A stretch of 64,000 nucleotides of DNA. It comes from Odontocerum albicorne (taxonomy: Eukaryota > Arthropoda > Insecta > Trichoptera > Odontoceridae). Numbering within the stretch: position 1 is the stretch's first letter; every line of letters starts with the position of its first letter. The stretch lies in assembly GCA_949825065.1 (NCBI GenBank), contig OX463855.1:41178301-41242300 (forward strand), read 5' to 3'. The position numbers and the translations under genes were made by a program. A model generated the notes under the pieces. The model did no database searches. It had not been told where the DNA came from and worked only from the letters and a program-made list of their open reading frames with translations. Below, one piece after another: positions 48,366-59,889 of this stretch.

Positions 48366-51240
48366 ATTATAAGCCTAACCACGTTGTAAAACATTCTGAA
48401 AGACCTCATACAACTAATTGTATTATAAGCCTAACCATGTGGTACAACATTCTGAAAGACATCATACAACTAATTGTATTATAAGCCTAACCATGTGGTA
48501 CAACATTCTGAAAGACCTCATACAACTAATTGTATTATAAGCCTAACCATATGGTAGAAAATTTTGAAAGACCTCATACAACTAATTGTATTATGAGCCT
48601 TACAATGTTTTACAACATTTTGAAAGACCTCATACAACTAATTGTATTATAAGTCTAACCATGTGGTACAACATTTTGAAAGACATTATAAGCCTAACCA
48701 CGTTGAATACCATTCTGAAAGACCTCATACAACTAATTGTATTATAAGCCTAACCATGTGGTACAACATTCTGAAAGACCTCATACAACTAATTGTATTA
48801 TAAGCCTAACCATGTGGTACAACATTCTGAAATACATCATACAACTAATTGTATTATAAGCCTAACCATGTGGTACAACATTCTGAAATACCTCATACAA
48901 CTAATTGTATTATAAGCCTAACCATGTGGTAGAAAATTTGGAAAGACCTCATACAACTAATTGTATTATGAGCCTTACAATGTTTTACAACATTCTGAAA
49001 GACCTCATACAACTAATTGTATTATAAGTCTAACCATGTGGTACAACATTCTGAAAGACATTATAAGCCTAACCACGTTGTACAACATTCTGAAAGACCT
49101 CATACAACTAATTGTATTATAAGTCTAACCATGTGGTAGAAAATTTTGAAAGACCTCATACAACTAATTGTATTATGAGCCTCACAATGTTGTACAACAT
49201 TTTGAAATACCTCATACAACTAATTGTATTATAAGCTTAACCATGTGGTACAACATTCTGAAAGACCTCATACAACTAATTGTATTATAAGCCTAACCAT
49301 GTGGTACAACATTCTGAAAGACCTCATACAACTAATTGTATTATAAGCCTAACCATGTGGTACAACATTCTGAAATACATCATACAACTAATTGTATTCT
49401 AAGCCTAACCATGTGGTACAACATTCTGAAATACCTCATACAACTAATTGTATTATAAGCCTAACCATGTGGTAGAAAATTTGGAAAGACCTCATACAAC
49501 TAATTGTATTATGAGCCTTACAATGTTTTACAACATTCTGAAAGACCTCATACAACTAATTGTATTATAAGTCTAACCATGTGGTACAACATTCTGAAAG
49601 ACATTATAAGCCTAACCACGTTGTACAACATTCTGAAAGACCTCATACAACTAATTGTATTATAGTATAAACCTAACCATGTGGTACAATATTCTGAAAG
49701 ACCTCATACAACTAATTGTATTATAAGTCTAACCATGTGGTAGAAAATTTTGAAAAACCTCATACAACTAATTGTATTATGAGCCTCACAATGTTGTACA
49801 ACATTTTGAAATACCTCATACAACTAATTGTATTATAAGTCTAACCATGTGGTACAACATTCTGAAAGACCTCATACAACTAATTGTATTATAAGTCTAA
49901 CCATGTGGTACAACATTCTGAAAGACATTATAAGCCTAACCACGTTGTACAACATTCTGAAAGACCTCATACAACTGATTGTATTATAAGCCTAACCATG
50001 TGGTACAACATTCTGAAAGACCTCATACAACTAATTGTATTATAAGCCTAACCATGTGGTAGAAAATTTTGAAAGACCTCATACAACTAATTGTATTATG
50101 AGCCTTACAATGTTGTACAACATTCTGAAAGACCTCATATAACTAATTGTATTATAAGCCTAACCATGTGATACAACATTCTGAAATACATCATAAAACT
50201 AATTGTATTGTAAGCCTAACCAAGTGGTACAACATTCTGAAAGACCTCATACAACTAATTGTATTATAAGCCTAACCATGTGGTAGAAAATTTTGAAAGA
50301 CCTCATACAACTAATTGTATTATGAGCCTTACAATGTTTTACAACATTTTGAAATACCTCATACAACTAATTGTATTATAAGTCTAACCATGTGGTACAA
50401 CATTCTGAAAGACATTATAAGCCTAACCACGTTGTACAACATTCTGAAAGACCTCATACAACTGATTGTATTATAAGCCTAACCATGTGGTACAACATTC
50501 TGAAAGACCTCATACAACTAATTGTATTATATAAGCCTAACCATGTGGTACAACATTCTGAAAAACCTCATACAACTAATTGTATTATAAGCCTAACAAT
50601 GTGGTACAACATTCTGAAAAACTTCATACAACTAATTGTATTATAAGCCTAACCATGTGGTACAACATTCTGAAATACATCATACAATTAATTGTATTAT
50701 AAGCCTAACCATGTGGTACACCATTCTGAAATACATCATACAACTAATTGTATTATAAGCCTAACCATGTGGTACAACATTCTGAAATACCTCATACAAC
50801 TAATTGTATTATGAGCCTTACAATGTTGTACAACATTCTGAAAGACCTCATACAACTAATTGTATTATAAGTCTAACCATGTGGTACAACATTCTGAAAG
50901 ACATTATAAGCCTAACCACGTTGTACAACATTCTGAAAGACCTCATACAACTAATTGTATTATAATCCTAACCATGTGGTACAACATTCTGAAAGACCTC
51001 ATACAACTAATTGTATTATAAGCCTAACCATGTGGTAGAAAATTTTGAATGACCTCATACAACTAATTGTATTATGAGCCTTACAATGTCATACAACATT
51101 CTGTAAGACCTTATACAACTAATTGTATTATAAACCTAACAATGTGGCACAACATTCTGAAAGACCTCATACAACTAATTGTATTATATAAACCTAACCG
51201 TGTGGTACAACATTCCGAAAAACCTCATACAACTAATTGT
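48366..51240 (+). repeat. Satellite array, about 51 units of 56 bp with higher-order structure
   Basis: The basic 56-bp unit is ATTATAAGCCTAACCATGTG...GAAAGACCTCATACAACTAATTGT. Variant classes recur in order: a GGTAGAAAATTTTGAAAG class followed by a GAGCCTTACAATGTTTTAC class, and a short 38-bp class lacking CCTCATACAACTAATTGT, seen near 48686, 49058, 49598, 49928, 50417 and 50908. Blocks of about 330-540 bp are thus repeated. No spacers, so not CRISPR-like. Frames open across units are artefacts. Confidence 0.95.
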
Positions 51241-51873
51241 ATCATTACCTACAAATATATATTTTGTTTTGATTTCACAGAGATAAATTTAATATGGTGA
51301 TTTTATAAAATGAAAACAATTTACCATGACAATATGGTAATTTTCCGCCTCATCTGTGTGTAATATGGACGTACATACGCAAAAAAGACCCATCCCGCAT
51401 TCGACTTATGTTATATATACCATAGATAATTGAAGACACTATCGAGAGATATTACTAGGTTATTTAGAATCTATTGAATTTAACCATTAAAGTGTATATG
51501 TTTGTGAACATATTGTAATATAAGTTATATTCATTAAATATTTAAAGTAAATTATGAAAACGTATATTGCGGAATGTCACTTTTTGCATATTTCCGACGA
51601 TATCGGACTCTCCCCTCCCGAATAATTGGGCCGGAGCAGATTTGACGCTACATTTTCTCCCCTTTTGTGTGGCGCACGTGCTGTGACACTTGGCTTGAAC
51701 AATATCAACTGCAGAATATCAAACTGTGGTGCGAGAGGATATTTTTTTATTGCAATAATTCATTTATCTTTTCACACGTTGTCAGAGATGTTGCCAACAC
51801 AAAGTTTGTTGGTTTTATCGTAAACATTGATTTGGAAATTTTCATTTACTGTAAATAGTTGTGTAGTGTTTAA
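51241..51873. other. Unassigned
   Basis: AT-rich flank of the satellite with two short overlapping open frames (51626-51858) of no recognised family. Confidence 0.35.
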
Positions 51874-52474
51874 CCTTTCCATTCCTGTGCTAAAATAATC
51901 CACCCATTCCGGTGCTGTGTATTCAATATACATGTAAAAATAAGCGATTTAAAATCGAAAAAATAAGAATATCCATACCCAATCGCTTGAATTAATTAAA
52001 TTTGAAGTCAAAAGTGATAATAATTTAATTGAAATTTAATTGTTGAAAACATGAAAAAAAAACATCGGACGACGTTCACAAAACGGGCGAAGCGACCATC
52101 TCAAACGAAAGCCCGCGAGCTACTGAGCGAGAGAAACGAGCGAACTGAGATTCTATTTCTTGCGTTCACATATACCAAAGTAGAGTGAGAGTGAGACGTG
52201 AATAGCGTCCCTTCCTCACCCATAGCGGTTTTTTAGAATGAATGTATGTATGTCACACGTTTGATTGTATTAGTGAATTTATTCCCGATTTTCACAAAAT
52301 GTCTCTGATATGGCCGATAAGTGATAATTATTATTAATATTATTTTTGCATTCAATGCGTACATGTATTACGGAGGAATACCTAAAATCTGAGGCCAGTA
52401 TTTATAATATTTATAGAGATATTCAAGTTTTTAGAAGCAATGTGTACTAGTTACACAGCACAGGACAGGAAGGG
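51874..52474 (+). mobile_element. T1 MITE, copy 5
   Basis: 601 bp with TTAA on both sides (51870-51873, 52475-52478). The ends are CCTTTCCATTCCTGTGC and GCACAGGACAGGAAGGG. Confidence 0.8.
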
Positions 52475-52502
52475 TTAATGATGTCGAATTTCAATTGTAA
52501 TT

Positions 52503-53280
52503 TTACAGGCATTCTGTTCCGATTCCTCCGAATAAAGAGCGTTGTATGAAATGGGAAAACAAAACAACCAATGATTGGATGGAACTCTCGGAAAAGATAA
52601 CAACTGGAGACCAACTGCCTTGGCCTACTTGGAGATCACTGAATAGACTCCGAATATGGAGGTTTAGATGTAAGGGGAACATGCGAAGATGGGATTTCTT
52701 GAACGAAAGTAGCACTGAATGTGATTGTGTGTATATACAGGACTCACAACCAGCGGCGGCTGGTCTGGAGGTGCGTTGGTGCGCTGAACCGGAGAAATAA
52801 TTCGCAATAATTAAATTATATATTCACAAACGTGATTTCCAAAAATTTTAAGTATTTGTATAGATTAAATAAGAATATTGACAAATAGTGCGAGTATTTT
52901 TATTTAACTGAAAATTAAAAATATATTCCTTCAAATTGACCGGCCAAGTTTGCCAATACTACCGGAGCGATCTCCAATACGCACCGGACGGAAACGCTAA
53001 TTCATATAGGGCAGACAGAGACATGCAGTAAACCGTGAGACAGCGATATTTCATATTCGCTCAGCGTCTCGAGGTGCGTTGGTGCTCAGCGCACCTCGGG
53101 GCAAACCGTCGCTGCTCACAGCACATGCTAGGTTGTCCGAACATCGGGACTAAATGCTCTGGGCAAAACTTGATCCATGCGAATGGTGGGGAGATAATAT
53201 GTAGCCTCCTACTGGAAACACGTGACATAATTAATGGTCCGGACATGGAAATGAATGAGGGACCCTGTAAAGTCATATTT
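52503..53280 (+). mobile_element. Non-LTR polyprotein C-terminal fragment, interrupted by a hAT-like MITE
   Basis: The frame to 52738 reads PWPTWRSLNRLRIWRFRCKG, MRRWDFLNESSTECDC, the usual C-terminal RNase H/zinc-knuckle end of insect non-LTR polyproteins (W..LNRLR...GRC...L..W......CDC). It continues after the insertion with HMLGCPNIG and later residues at 53122-53260. Both halves carry few stops, so decay is moderate. Confidence 0.6.
52751..53114. mobile_element. hAT-like MITE
   Basis: 364 bp. The left end CAGCGGCGGCTGGTCTGGAG and the right end, read inverted as CAGCGACGGTTTGC, match imperfectly. The target duplication is 8 bp, CTCACAAC (52743-52750) versus CTCACAGC (53115-53122), as in the hAT superfamily. 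The GAGGTGCG motif is repeated near both ends. Non-coding. Confidence 0.7.
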
Positions 53281-54674
53281 TTTGCTTATTGCTATCATAA
53301 TTTAAAATATTTTAGTTAATTTGTATTGAATAACGTTTTTAAGAAATTCTTCCACTAAAAATTAAACACCGTGCTTAGTTTCGAGACTTGATATTTTCCA
53401 AATATATGAACACCAAATATGTGTTACTATCACATATCCGACGAGACATGATGACAGCAGTAAAAATGACGAAGAGTTAAGAATGACGAGCATTTGAAAA
53501 TCTTCACTCGCGACTATTATTTATTCTACGTTACATCACAACGCGTATAACAATTGGTTGTTTTTATTTTATTGTAAAATTGAACCATTAAAGCGCGTGC
53601 CTGATTTTATTTCCAAAAGTGAAAATAATGCGACATCTGTTCTTATCTATCTAAATTATTACCGACAGTAACTTTACAATTATCACCCTCTGTTCTACAT
53701 ACCAACTTACAGGACGAATATAATGGCTAAACACTCAGTCACGCGTGGTATAGAGATATTGAACCAACTGAATGACACTGTTGATATAGTCTCGGTACCG
53801 CCTAGCAGTATGAGAAGAATCCTGGCTGATATTATTCCTAACGAATAAGCTAACGCTAGAAGCAGACCCTCTTTGTGTAACAGGAGAAATCCGTGCAAAG
53901 TGGATAAAAAAAAAATAGATATGAATTTATAGGAAAAATATAGCACGTATCACATTTAGTTCCACAAAAAATTAGGGAATCACTTCATAAAAAAGCTATA
54001 AAACATTTTGTCAAATTTAAAAACTGCGCTATTTCTTGCCATTTTTTTTGAAGACTTTTGATAATATTCCCGAGATGTGTTCGTATAGTCGCACGAACCC
54101 CAGTTGTGGGGATAACTACAACACATCTCGTTTGCTCCCCCATCTCCTTGACGAGGCGTGTCACACTTATGAACAATATTGTCATAATTTATATTTAATT
54201 AAATCGGCGGCCGTGAGAACAGGCGGAACATTGCGTCACACTGATTTGGTGGGGTAATCTGGAGGCTACTCCTGTCATATCTGGATCAAATCCCCGTTCT
54301 TGACATTTTCTAACATACACGTATGCAGGAATCCTTTCATCAAAACCATGCAGTGGAAAAGTATTTCATGTGCTGTTTTGTGGACTTACGAGTGCGAGGC
54401 TACAGCAATATTTGAAGATTAAAACTCATAAACCACTCAAGAGCCAAAAAATACGTAAAGAGTTATAAGAAAAACACTGTGCGGTATTTGAGTAAATTGC
54501 TTGTGGATATGTGCCCAGTGACATCTTTGGTTGTAAAACAGAATCACTTTTAGTTTGAATTCACATATATGCCATTTATGGATATATTGTCGCTTGTTGA
54601 TAGACTGTTTTTCCATAATAAAAAAAAAAAACAAAATATGGTTGTTATGTGGTTTATGAGTTTCACTCTTTATT
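53281..54674. other. Unassigned
   Basis: Several short open frames (for example 53707-53946 minus and 53985-54185 minus) without recognisable similarity. No array or terminal repeats noticed. Confidence 0.35.
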
Positions 54675-55110
54675 TTAGAGCCTTCTTTGATGTATGGGAG
54701 TGAAACGTGGACGGAGAAAAGTACTGGAAGGGACCGAATAAATTATGTAGAAATTGTTGCACTTAGAAGAAAACATGGGGTGACAATGTATAACAGAATA
54801 CGGAATGATGTGATTAGGGATGAATGTGAAATTAAAGCTGATGTGTTGATTAAGATGTAGATAACTCTGAGATGGTTTGGGCACGTGGAACGATTGAACA
54901 AAGAAACAGTAACAAAACAAATATACAGTGTAAATGTGGGTGTGGAAGACCAAGGAAAGTATGGTTGGGTCAAGTGTATGATATTTTGAAAGGAGGAAAT
55001 GTAAAAAGTCAGAGAAATCGTAGGAGCTGTCTGAGAAGGTGTGTGTTACGATAGTAAAGTCTGATGCTCTCTCTTCTCTACCTGTCCCGACAGGGAAATA
55101 GTCTTTCAGA
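54675..55110 (+). mobile_element. Non-LTR N1 3' fragment
   Basis: [41 protein letters not shown] and TKQIYSVNVG are read with stops between them. It then ends at CTCTACCTGTCCCGACAGGG. It faces the next N1 copy tail to tail. Confidence 0.65.
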
Positions 55111-55267
55111 AATATTAATGCCTTTTATTCGATGAGTTTATTAAAGGTAGCCTACAACGTTGACGACCTCCGTTTGCTAATTGATATGACCCTTGTGTTC
55201 CAGTCCAGAGGTTGCGGACTACATTCCTGCTCCTGGAAAGCATACAAACATACACAAAACCCGTCAC

Positions 55268-56035
55268 TTTATTTTATTTCCCTGTCGGGATAGGGAGGAG
55301 AGAACAGAGCGACATAATGTTATATCACGATACACACTCTAGACCTCTTCCATACCCAAACTCATTCTCAACACACCCTAGGCCTCTTCCACACTCAAAC
55401 TCCTTTTCAACACACCCTAGGCCTCTTCCATACTCAAACTCCTTCTCAACACACCCTAGGCCTCTTCCACACTCAAACTCCTTTTCAACACACCCTAGGC
55501 CTCTTCCATACCCAAACTCCTTCACAACACACCCTCGGCCTCTTCTATACTCAAACTCCATCACAACACACCCTCGGCCTCTTCCATACCTAAACTCCTT
55601 CTCTTCCATACTCAAACTCCTTCTCAACACACTCTCGGCTTCTTCCATACTCAAACTCCTTCTCAACACACCCTCGGCCTCTTCCATACCCAAACTCCTT
55701 CTCAACAACTCTCACGACTCTCTGACACAACTTTCTACGTTTCTTTCCAACCATAATTTGCTTGCTCTTCCACTGACATTTGCACTAAATATCTGTTTTG
55801 TTAGTCGTGCATTCGTTCCACATGCCCAAATAATCTTTTTCACCTTATCCAACAAATCAGTCGTAATTCTAATTTATCCCTTATCACTTCATTCCGTACT
55901 CTATAATACGCATACATTGTCACCCCATGTATTCTTCTTAGTGCACGAATTTCTACAGCAATTTTTTCGTTTCCTATCAGTATTCTTCCATTCACGTTTC
56001 ACTCTTATACATCAAAGTAGGCATCAAAATATTTT
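55268..56035 (-). mobile_element. Non-LTR N1 3' fragment containing a minisatellite
   Basis: Its 3' end (CCCTGTCGGGATAGGGAGGA on plus) lies at 55280 and the RT tail at 55740-56035 (for example AATATCTGTTTTGTTAGTCG). Between them sits the 39-bp array 55330-55705. Confidence 0.6.
55330..55705 (+). repeat. Minisatellite, 39-bp unit, about 9-10 copies
   Basis: The unit reads CTCTTCCATACTCAAACTCC plus TTCTCAACACACCCTAGGC with a few variants. Its length of 13 codons keeps frames open on both strands (13-residue repeat HPRPLPYSNSFST on plus). The 280-codon frame at 55212-56054 is an artefact of this. Confidence 0.9.
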
Positions 56036-56040
56036 TGAGG

Positions 56041-56419
56041 ACTGGCAATCTTAGCAAATTTAAATACTGTTCGAGTATATATGTTTTAGTGATCCATTGA
56101 CTTTATTTCATATTACTACACGCCTTTCGGTATACCTCTTAACTCTTCCATCATCTTAGAAAATACTACCTAAATAGCACAATTCCTCAACTTGCTTCTA
56201 TATTCCATTATTCACCCGTATATCGCATAAATCATCTGGAAGGACAGCTAAAAAATGTATCGGAATCCAATATGGGATACCAGAATGCAAATCAAGCATA
56301 TGCAAATCAAGCAATACAGAATGCAAATCAAGCAATACGAGAACAATACTATTTCTTCATACCAATTTTCATTTTAAAATATAATACGTGTATGTTACTT
56401 AATACAGTCAGGGTCTCCG
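56041..56419. other. Unassigned
   Basis: Contains a short direct duplication ATGCAAATCAAGCA near 56287-56330. Otherwise nothing recognised. Confidence 0.35.
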
Positions 56420-56608
56420 TCAGCCGGCACAAGTATTGATTTTCCAGCTGGTCCATACGCGGCTCTGGGAGGGGTTGGTAACATCTGGACTTAAAATGCG
56501 CAAGTCTCGAAGCGTTCTGCAAAACTCCTCACTCTGAGAAGGGTAAACCCAAGATTTGAATACCTGGTCATTTAAATGACCGAGCAGCGCAGACAAGTTT
56601 ATACACAA
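56420..56608 (-). mobile_element. Retroelement coding remnant
   Basis: The minus-strand frame contains EEFCRTLRDLRILSPDVTNP, matching the peptide at 440-540 of the window. Probably an ORF1/gag-like end of a non-LTR element; the family is uncertain. Confidence 0.35.
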
Positions 56609-56660
56609 ACATACAACTACGCCGTCTTCCTATCGGAGTAGGCAAAGACATCAAGACGAC

Positions 56661-56732
56661 ATCCGTAGTCTAGTTGGTAATACACTTGTCTCTCAGCTCT
56701 GAGGTTGCGGGTTCAATTCCCGCAGGGAACAG
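56661..56732 (+). repeat. tRNA-derived SINE head
   Basis: CATCCGTAGTCTAGTTGGTA has an A box (TAGTCTAGTTGG) and GCGGGTTCAATTCCCGC is a perfect T-arm with a B box. The 5' acceptor strand does not pair with AGGGAAC, so it is not a functional tRNA. The same head is seen at 60970. Confidence 0.6.
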
Positions 56733-56743
56733 ATTTTTTTTAA

Positions 56744-57326
56744 CATATCGCTTCCTGTGGTAAAAAATCCGCCCGTTCCGGTGCTGTGTATTCAATGCAC
56801 ATGTAAAAATGAGCTATTTAAAATAGGAAAAATAAGAATATTCATAGCCAATCGCTTAAATCTATTAAATTTGAAGTCAAAAGTGATAATAATTGAAATT
56901 TAATTGTTGAAAACATGAAAAAAAAAAAACATCGGACGACGTTCACAAAACGGGCGGAGCAGCCACCTCGAACGAAAGCCGGCTGGCTACTGAGTGAGAG
57001 AAGCGAGCGAACTGAGATTCTATTTCTTGCGTTCCCATATACCGAAGTAGAGTGAGAGTGAGACGTGAATAGCGTCACTTACTCACCCATAGCGGTTTTT
57101 CAGAATGAATATACCTACGTCACACACTGGTACACGTTTGATTGTATTGGTGAATTTATTCTCGATTTTCACAAAACATCTCTGATGTGACCGATAAGTG
57201 CTAATTATTATTAATATTATTTTTTCATTCAATGCGTAAATGTATTACGGTATTTACTATAATTATAGAGATATCACAGTTTTTAGAAGCAATGTGTACT
57301 AGTTACACATCACAGGGAAGGAAGGG
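56744..57326 (+). mobile_element. T1 MITE, copy 6
   Basis: 583 bp, TTAA on both sides (56740-56743, 57327-57330). The right end is ATCACAGGGAAGGAAGGG. The inner part is close to copy 5. Confidence 0.8.
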
Positions 57327-57364
57327 TTAAAAACTATTCCAGTCTGGTTTTCATTTAAGGTCTC

Positions 57365-57690
57365 TTTAACATCTTTCTGGTAGGTTGGAAGATATTGCCA
57401 CATGGCATTAAGCCTGCCAGGTTATACTGTATAGAACGAAAGTGTTATACAACAATACAATATGGTACATCGAGGAGAGTGTGCCAGACTTTCCTATCAC
57501 AAAACACTTCATTGCCACTTCTTCACCTACACACCTCCATATACCTCGATTCCTCTGACGTTTTACATTTCCTTTTTAAAATAGAATTAACTTGATCTTA
57601 CCATACCTTTCTTGGTCATCCTCTGCCACGCCTTCTACTTACATTTGCACTCTATATTTATTTGAATGTTAGTATTTCTTTATTCATTTG
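57365..57690 (-). mobile_element. Non-LTR N1 3' fragment
   Basis: The plus strand shows TCTTTCTGGTAGGTTGGAAG, AACTTGATCTTACCATACCT and ACATTTGCACTCTATATTTA, the reverse of the N1 tail seen at 19065-19480. Confidence 0.55.
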
Positions 57691-57729
57691 TTCCATAGGG
57701 TCTTTGAAATTGAGAGGTTTTTTAATTCT

Positions 57730-58256
57730 TAAATAAAACACACAATATGCACACCCATCCCAGAACAAACCTTACCCGACTTCACGCCGAACAGCGAGAA
57801 GAAACCCTACAACACCACATCCTCGCTTGGACCGTGAAGTTCTATAAAAGTCAACAAAATCACAGCAATCCCTTAGTCGCTGCCCTGGGGGCTTACGAGA
57901 GTAAATCCGACCTACCCTTCCGTTATAAGCACAGGCTCCCGGACCATTATCTGTTGCCTGACTAGTCCAGCTGCAGTATTAGCTGGGACGACCGAGGTCT
58001 TAGTGAATGTGATGGAATACAAGTAGCCTGAACGAGTGGACTTGTTCTTGCTAAATAATTAGTGTAAGAATTGTTATCTAGTTATAAGTAGTATGTAGGT
58101 GTTAATTATAAGAAATCATATATTAAGATTATAAAAAATAACAATAAAATGACATGTAGGAAAATAAGATTAGTTAAGTAATAAATTTGTAAATAGGTAT
58201 AGCCTTGACAAATATTTGTATGATATATTACTTTGTTTAATAAAAAAAACCGAATT
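57730..58256 (+). mobile_element. Jockey-type LINE 3' end, second family
   Basis: The frame 57747-57965 (RLHAEQREETLQHHILAWTV, LPFRYKHRLPDHYLLPD) is the C-terminal end of an ORF2. A 290-bp 3' UTR follows, ending in an A-rich AATAAAAAAAACC at about 58238. It resembles the C-terminus of the 43-kb LINE only loosely. Confidence 0.6.
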
Positions 58257-58309
58257 GGCTTTTATTTCAAAAAACTTTGTATTGGTCATTGAAGTATAAT
58301 ATATGACAT

Positions 58310-58548
58310 TTAAAAACAAACAACAATATCCGCCAAATGTCCACCTCCTGCAGCTCCACAGATGTCCACTCTTTTGTCAAAAATTTCGATGACATTTTGG
58401 CATAATTGCGATTCTAACTCACCAATAACGCGAATAATTTCGTCCTTCAGCTCAGGAATTGATCGGGGGTCATTCTTATAGACCTGGTTTTTCACGTAAC
58501 CCCAGAGACAATAGTCCGACGGTGTCAGAGCACATGATTTTGGTTGTC
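58310..58548 (-). pseudogene. Tc1/mariner-superfamily (IS630-like) transposase C-terminus
   Basis: The minus strand reads LTPSDYCLWGYVKNQVYKND, PRSIPELKDEIIRVIGELES and CGAAGGGHLADIVV. The S/TP.DY.LWGY motif contains the third catalytic Asp region of a DDE_3-type transposase. Everything upstream is missing. No terminal repeats found. Confidence 0.6.
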
Positions 58549-58724
58549 AATTAACATCACCGTTTCCGGATATTACAATACATAAAATAATTCAACAATT
58601 TTAACGTGTTGTTGTTATTGTATACGACTCTATATTTATAAATGTTATACATTACACTTTTCAAATGTAACAAGACCCAGGCAAGTTCGCGACGCCATCT
58701 GTGTTTTATCCAAGAATTTAAAAA

Positions 58725-58960
58725 AAACAATTTGAAAGACCCTTTACATTCCCAAACAATCTCAGAGTTATCTTCATCTTACTCAATACATCATCCCTAA
58801 TCACTTCATTCTGTATTATGATATACATTGTCACCCCACACATCTTTCTCAGTACACGCGCTTCTACAGTATTTATCCCGGCTCCTTTCAGTACACGTCT
58901 ACTTGTTTCACTCCCATACATCAACGTTAGATTCGAGTATTTTAATAAAAACATGTTTAA
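58725..58960 (-). mobile_element. Non-LTR N1 fragment
   Basis: The minus-strand frame GAGINTVEARVLRKMCGVTM resembles the ALRR.HGVTMYNRIRN part of N1. Short and decayed. Confidence 0.55.
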
Positions 58961-59099
58961 TTTTCACATTTTGGTACTTAGACCAGATTTTCTTTTGAAT
59001 GTGGTCACATACAAGGACGACTGTGAGCTAACTGTTGCATACGCATGTGCGCTCAGTTAGAATGACTGTCTGTATTTGTACTGTATATTTGTTTTGTTA

Positions 59100-59889
59100 T
59101 GCTGAAGAAAATGTAGCATGGTCCCTGTGATGTTTGAAATGTCATGTCTCAAAGGGTTGGGATAAAATCGATTTTTTTACAAATTGAATCGTTTTTTTAT
59201 AAATCGAAAAATTGTTTTTCTCTAAACTGACGTTTTAATTCCTAATTGTCATTATACTGACTTTCTAATGTATTGTATGATTTGTATCTATCTTTAAATA
59301 GGCCAAGATCCACTATGAATTAATACTATGGTTCGGAAATTCTAGGATGAGTCCTGTGACAGCTCACAAATTTGCCCCAATACAACCTTGTAACGAAGTT
59401 CAGTAGTTTTAATTGTTTTATTATCTTTAATATAAGCCTCAATTCTAATAAATAGCAAGCTATTTAGGTAAATACATTACATAAGGTTGTATTGGGGCAA
59501 ATTTGTGAACTGTCACAGGACTCATCCTAGATTGTCCGAACTATAATTACGAACATTTTATTTTATGTATAAAAAAAAATCGAAAATCCAATTATCGTAT
59601 ACCCCATCCCTAGCCAATGCAGACTAAAGTAGTGACTTTTGACAAACGTCGCCAAATATTATTTGATTTTAACTAACTGCCATATATTTGCTAATTTGTA
59701 ACAAGATGTATTAATTTGTCATTATTGTTAGTTTTATGTAATGTATTTACCTAAACAACTTGCTATTTATTAGAATCGAGGCTTATATTAAAGTTGATAA
59801 AACAATTAAAATTACTGAACGTCGTTACAAGGTTGTATTGAGGCAAATTTGTAAAACGTCACAGGGAACGTGCTACATTTTCTTTAGTA
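59100..59889 (+). mobile_element. MITE family L, copy 3, hosting a family S MITE
   Basis: The left end is TGCTGAAGAAAATGTAGCAT and the right end GTGCTACATTTTCTTTAGTA. It is interrupted at 59329-59543. Outside the insert it is collinear with 9230-9800 and the reverse of 16676-17249. Confidence 0.75.
59329..59543 (+). mobile_element. MITE family S, copy 2, nested
   Basis: 215 bp, flanked by duplicated TA (59327-59328, 59544-59545). The inserted site reads TTAATACTA/TAATTACGAAC. The empty version TTAATACTAATTACGAAC is seen in copy L1 near 9450. Confidence 0.85.

Noticed and set aside
48366..51240. Regular repeat array reminiscent of CRISPR
   Set aside because: Units abut without unique spacers, the organism is a eukaryote, and no cas genes exist; it is a satellite.
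50371..51300. Frames of 77-91 codons in the satellite
   Set aside because: Repeat-driven openness; peptides repeat with the 56-bp unit.
53707..54185. Small genes on the minus strand
   Set aside because: Two short hydrophobic or mixed frames with no family resemblance, no splice logic and no conserved context.
55212..56054. 280-codon frame with 13-residue repeats
   Set aside because: It is produced by a 39-bp minisatellite and reads antisense through a LINE tail; no start context, no family.
56661..56732. Functional tRNA gene
   Set aside because: T-arm is perfect, but the acceptor 5' strand does not pair and there is no clean anticodon arm; better explained as a SINE head.
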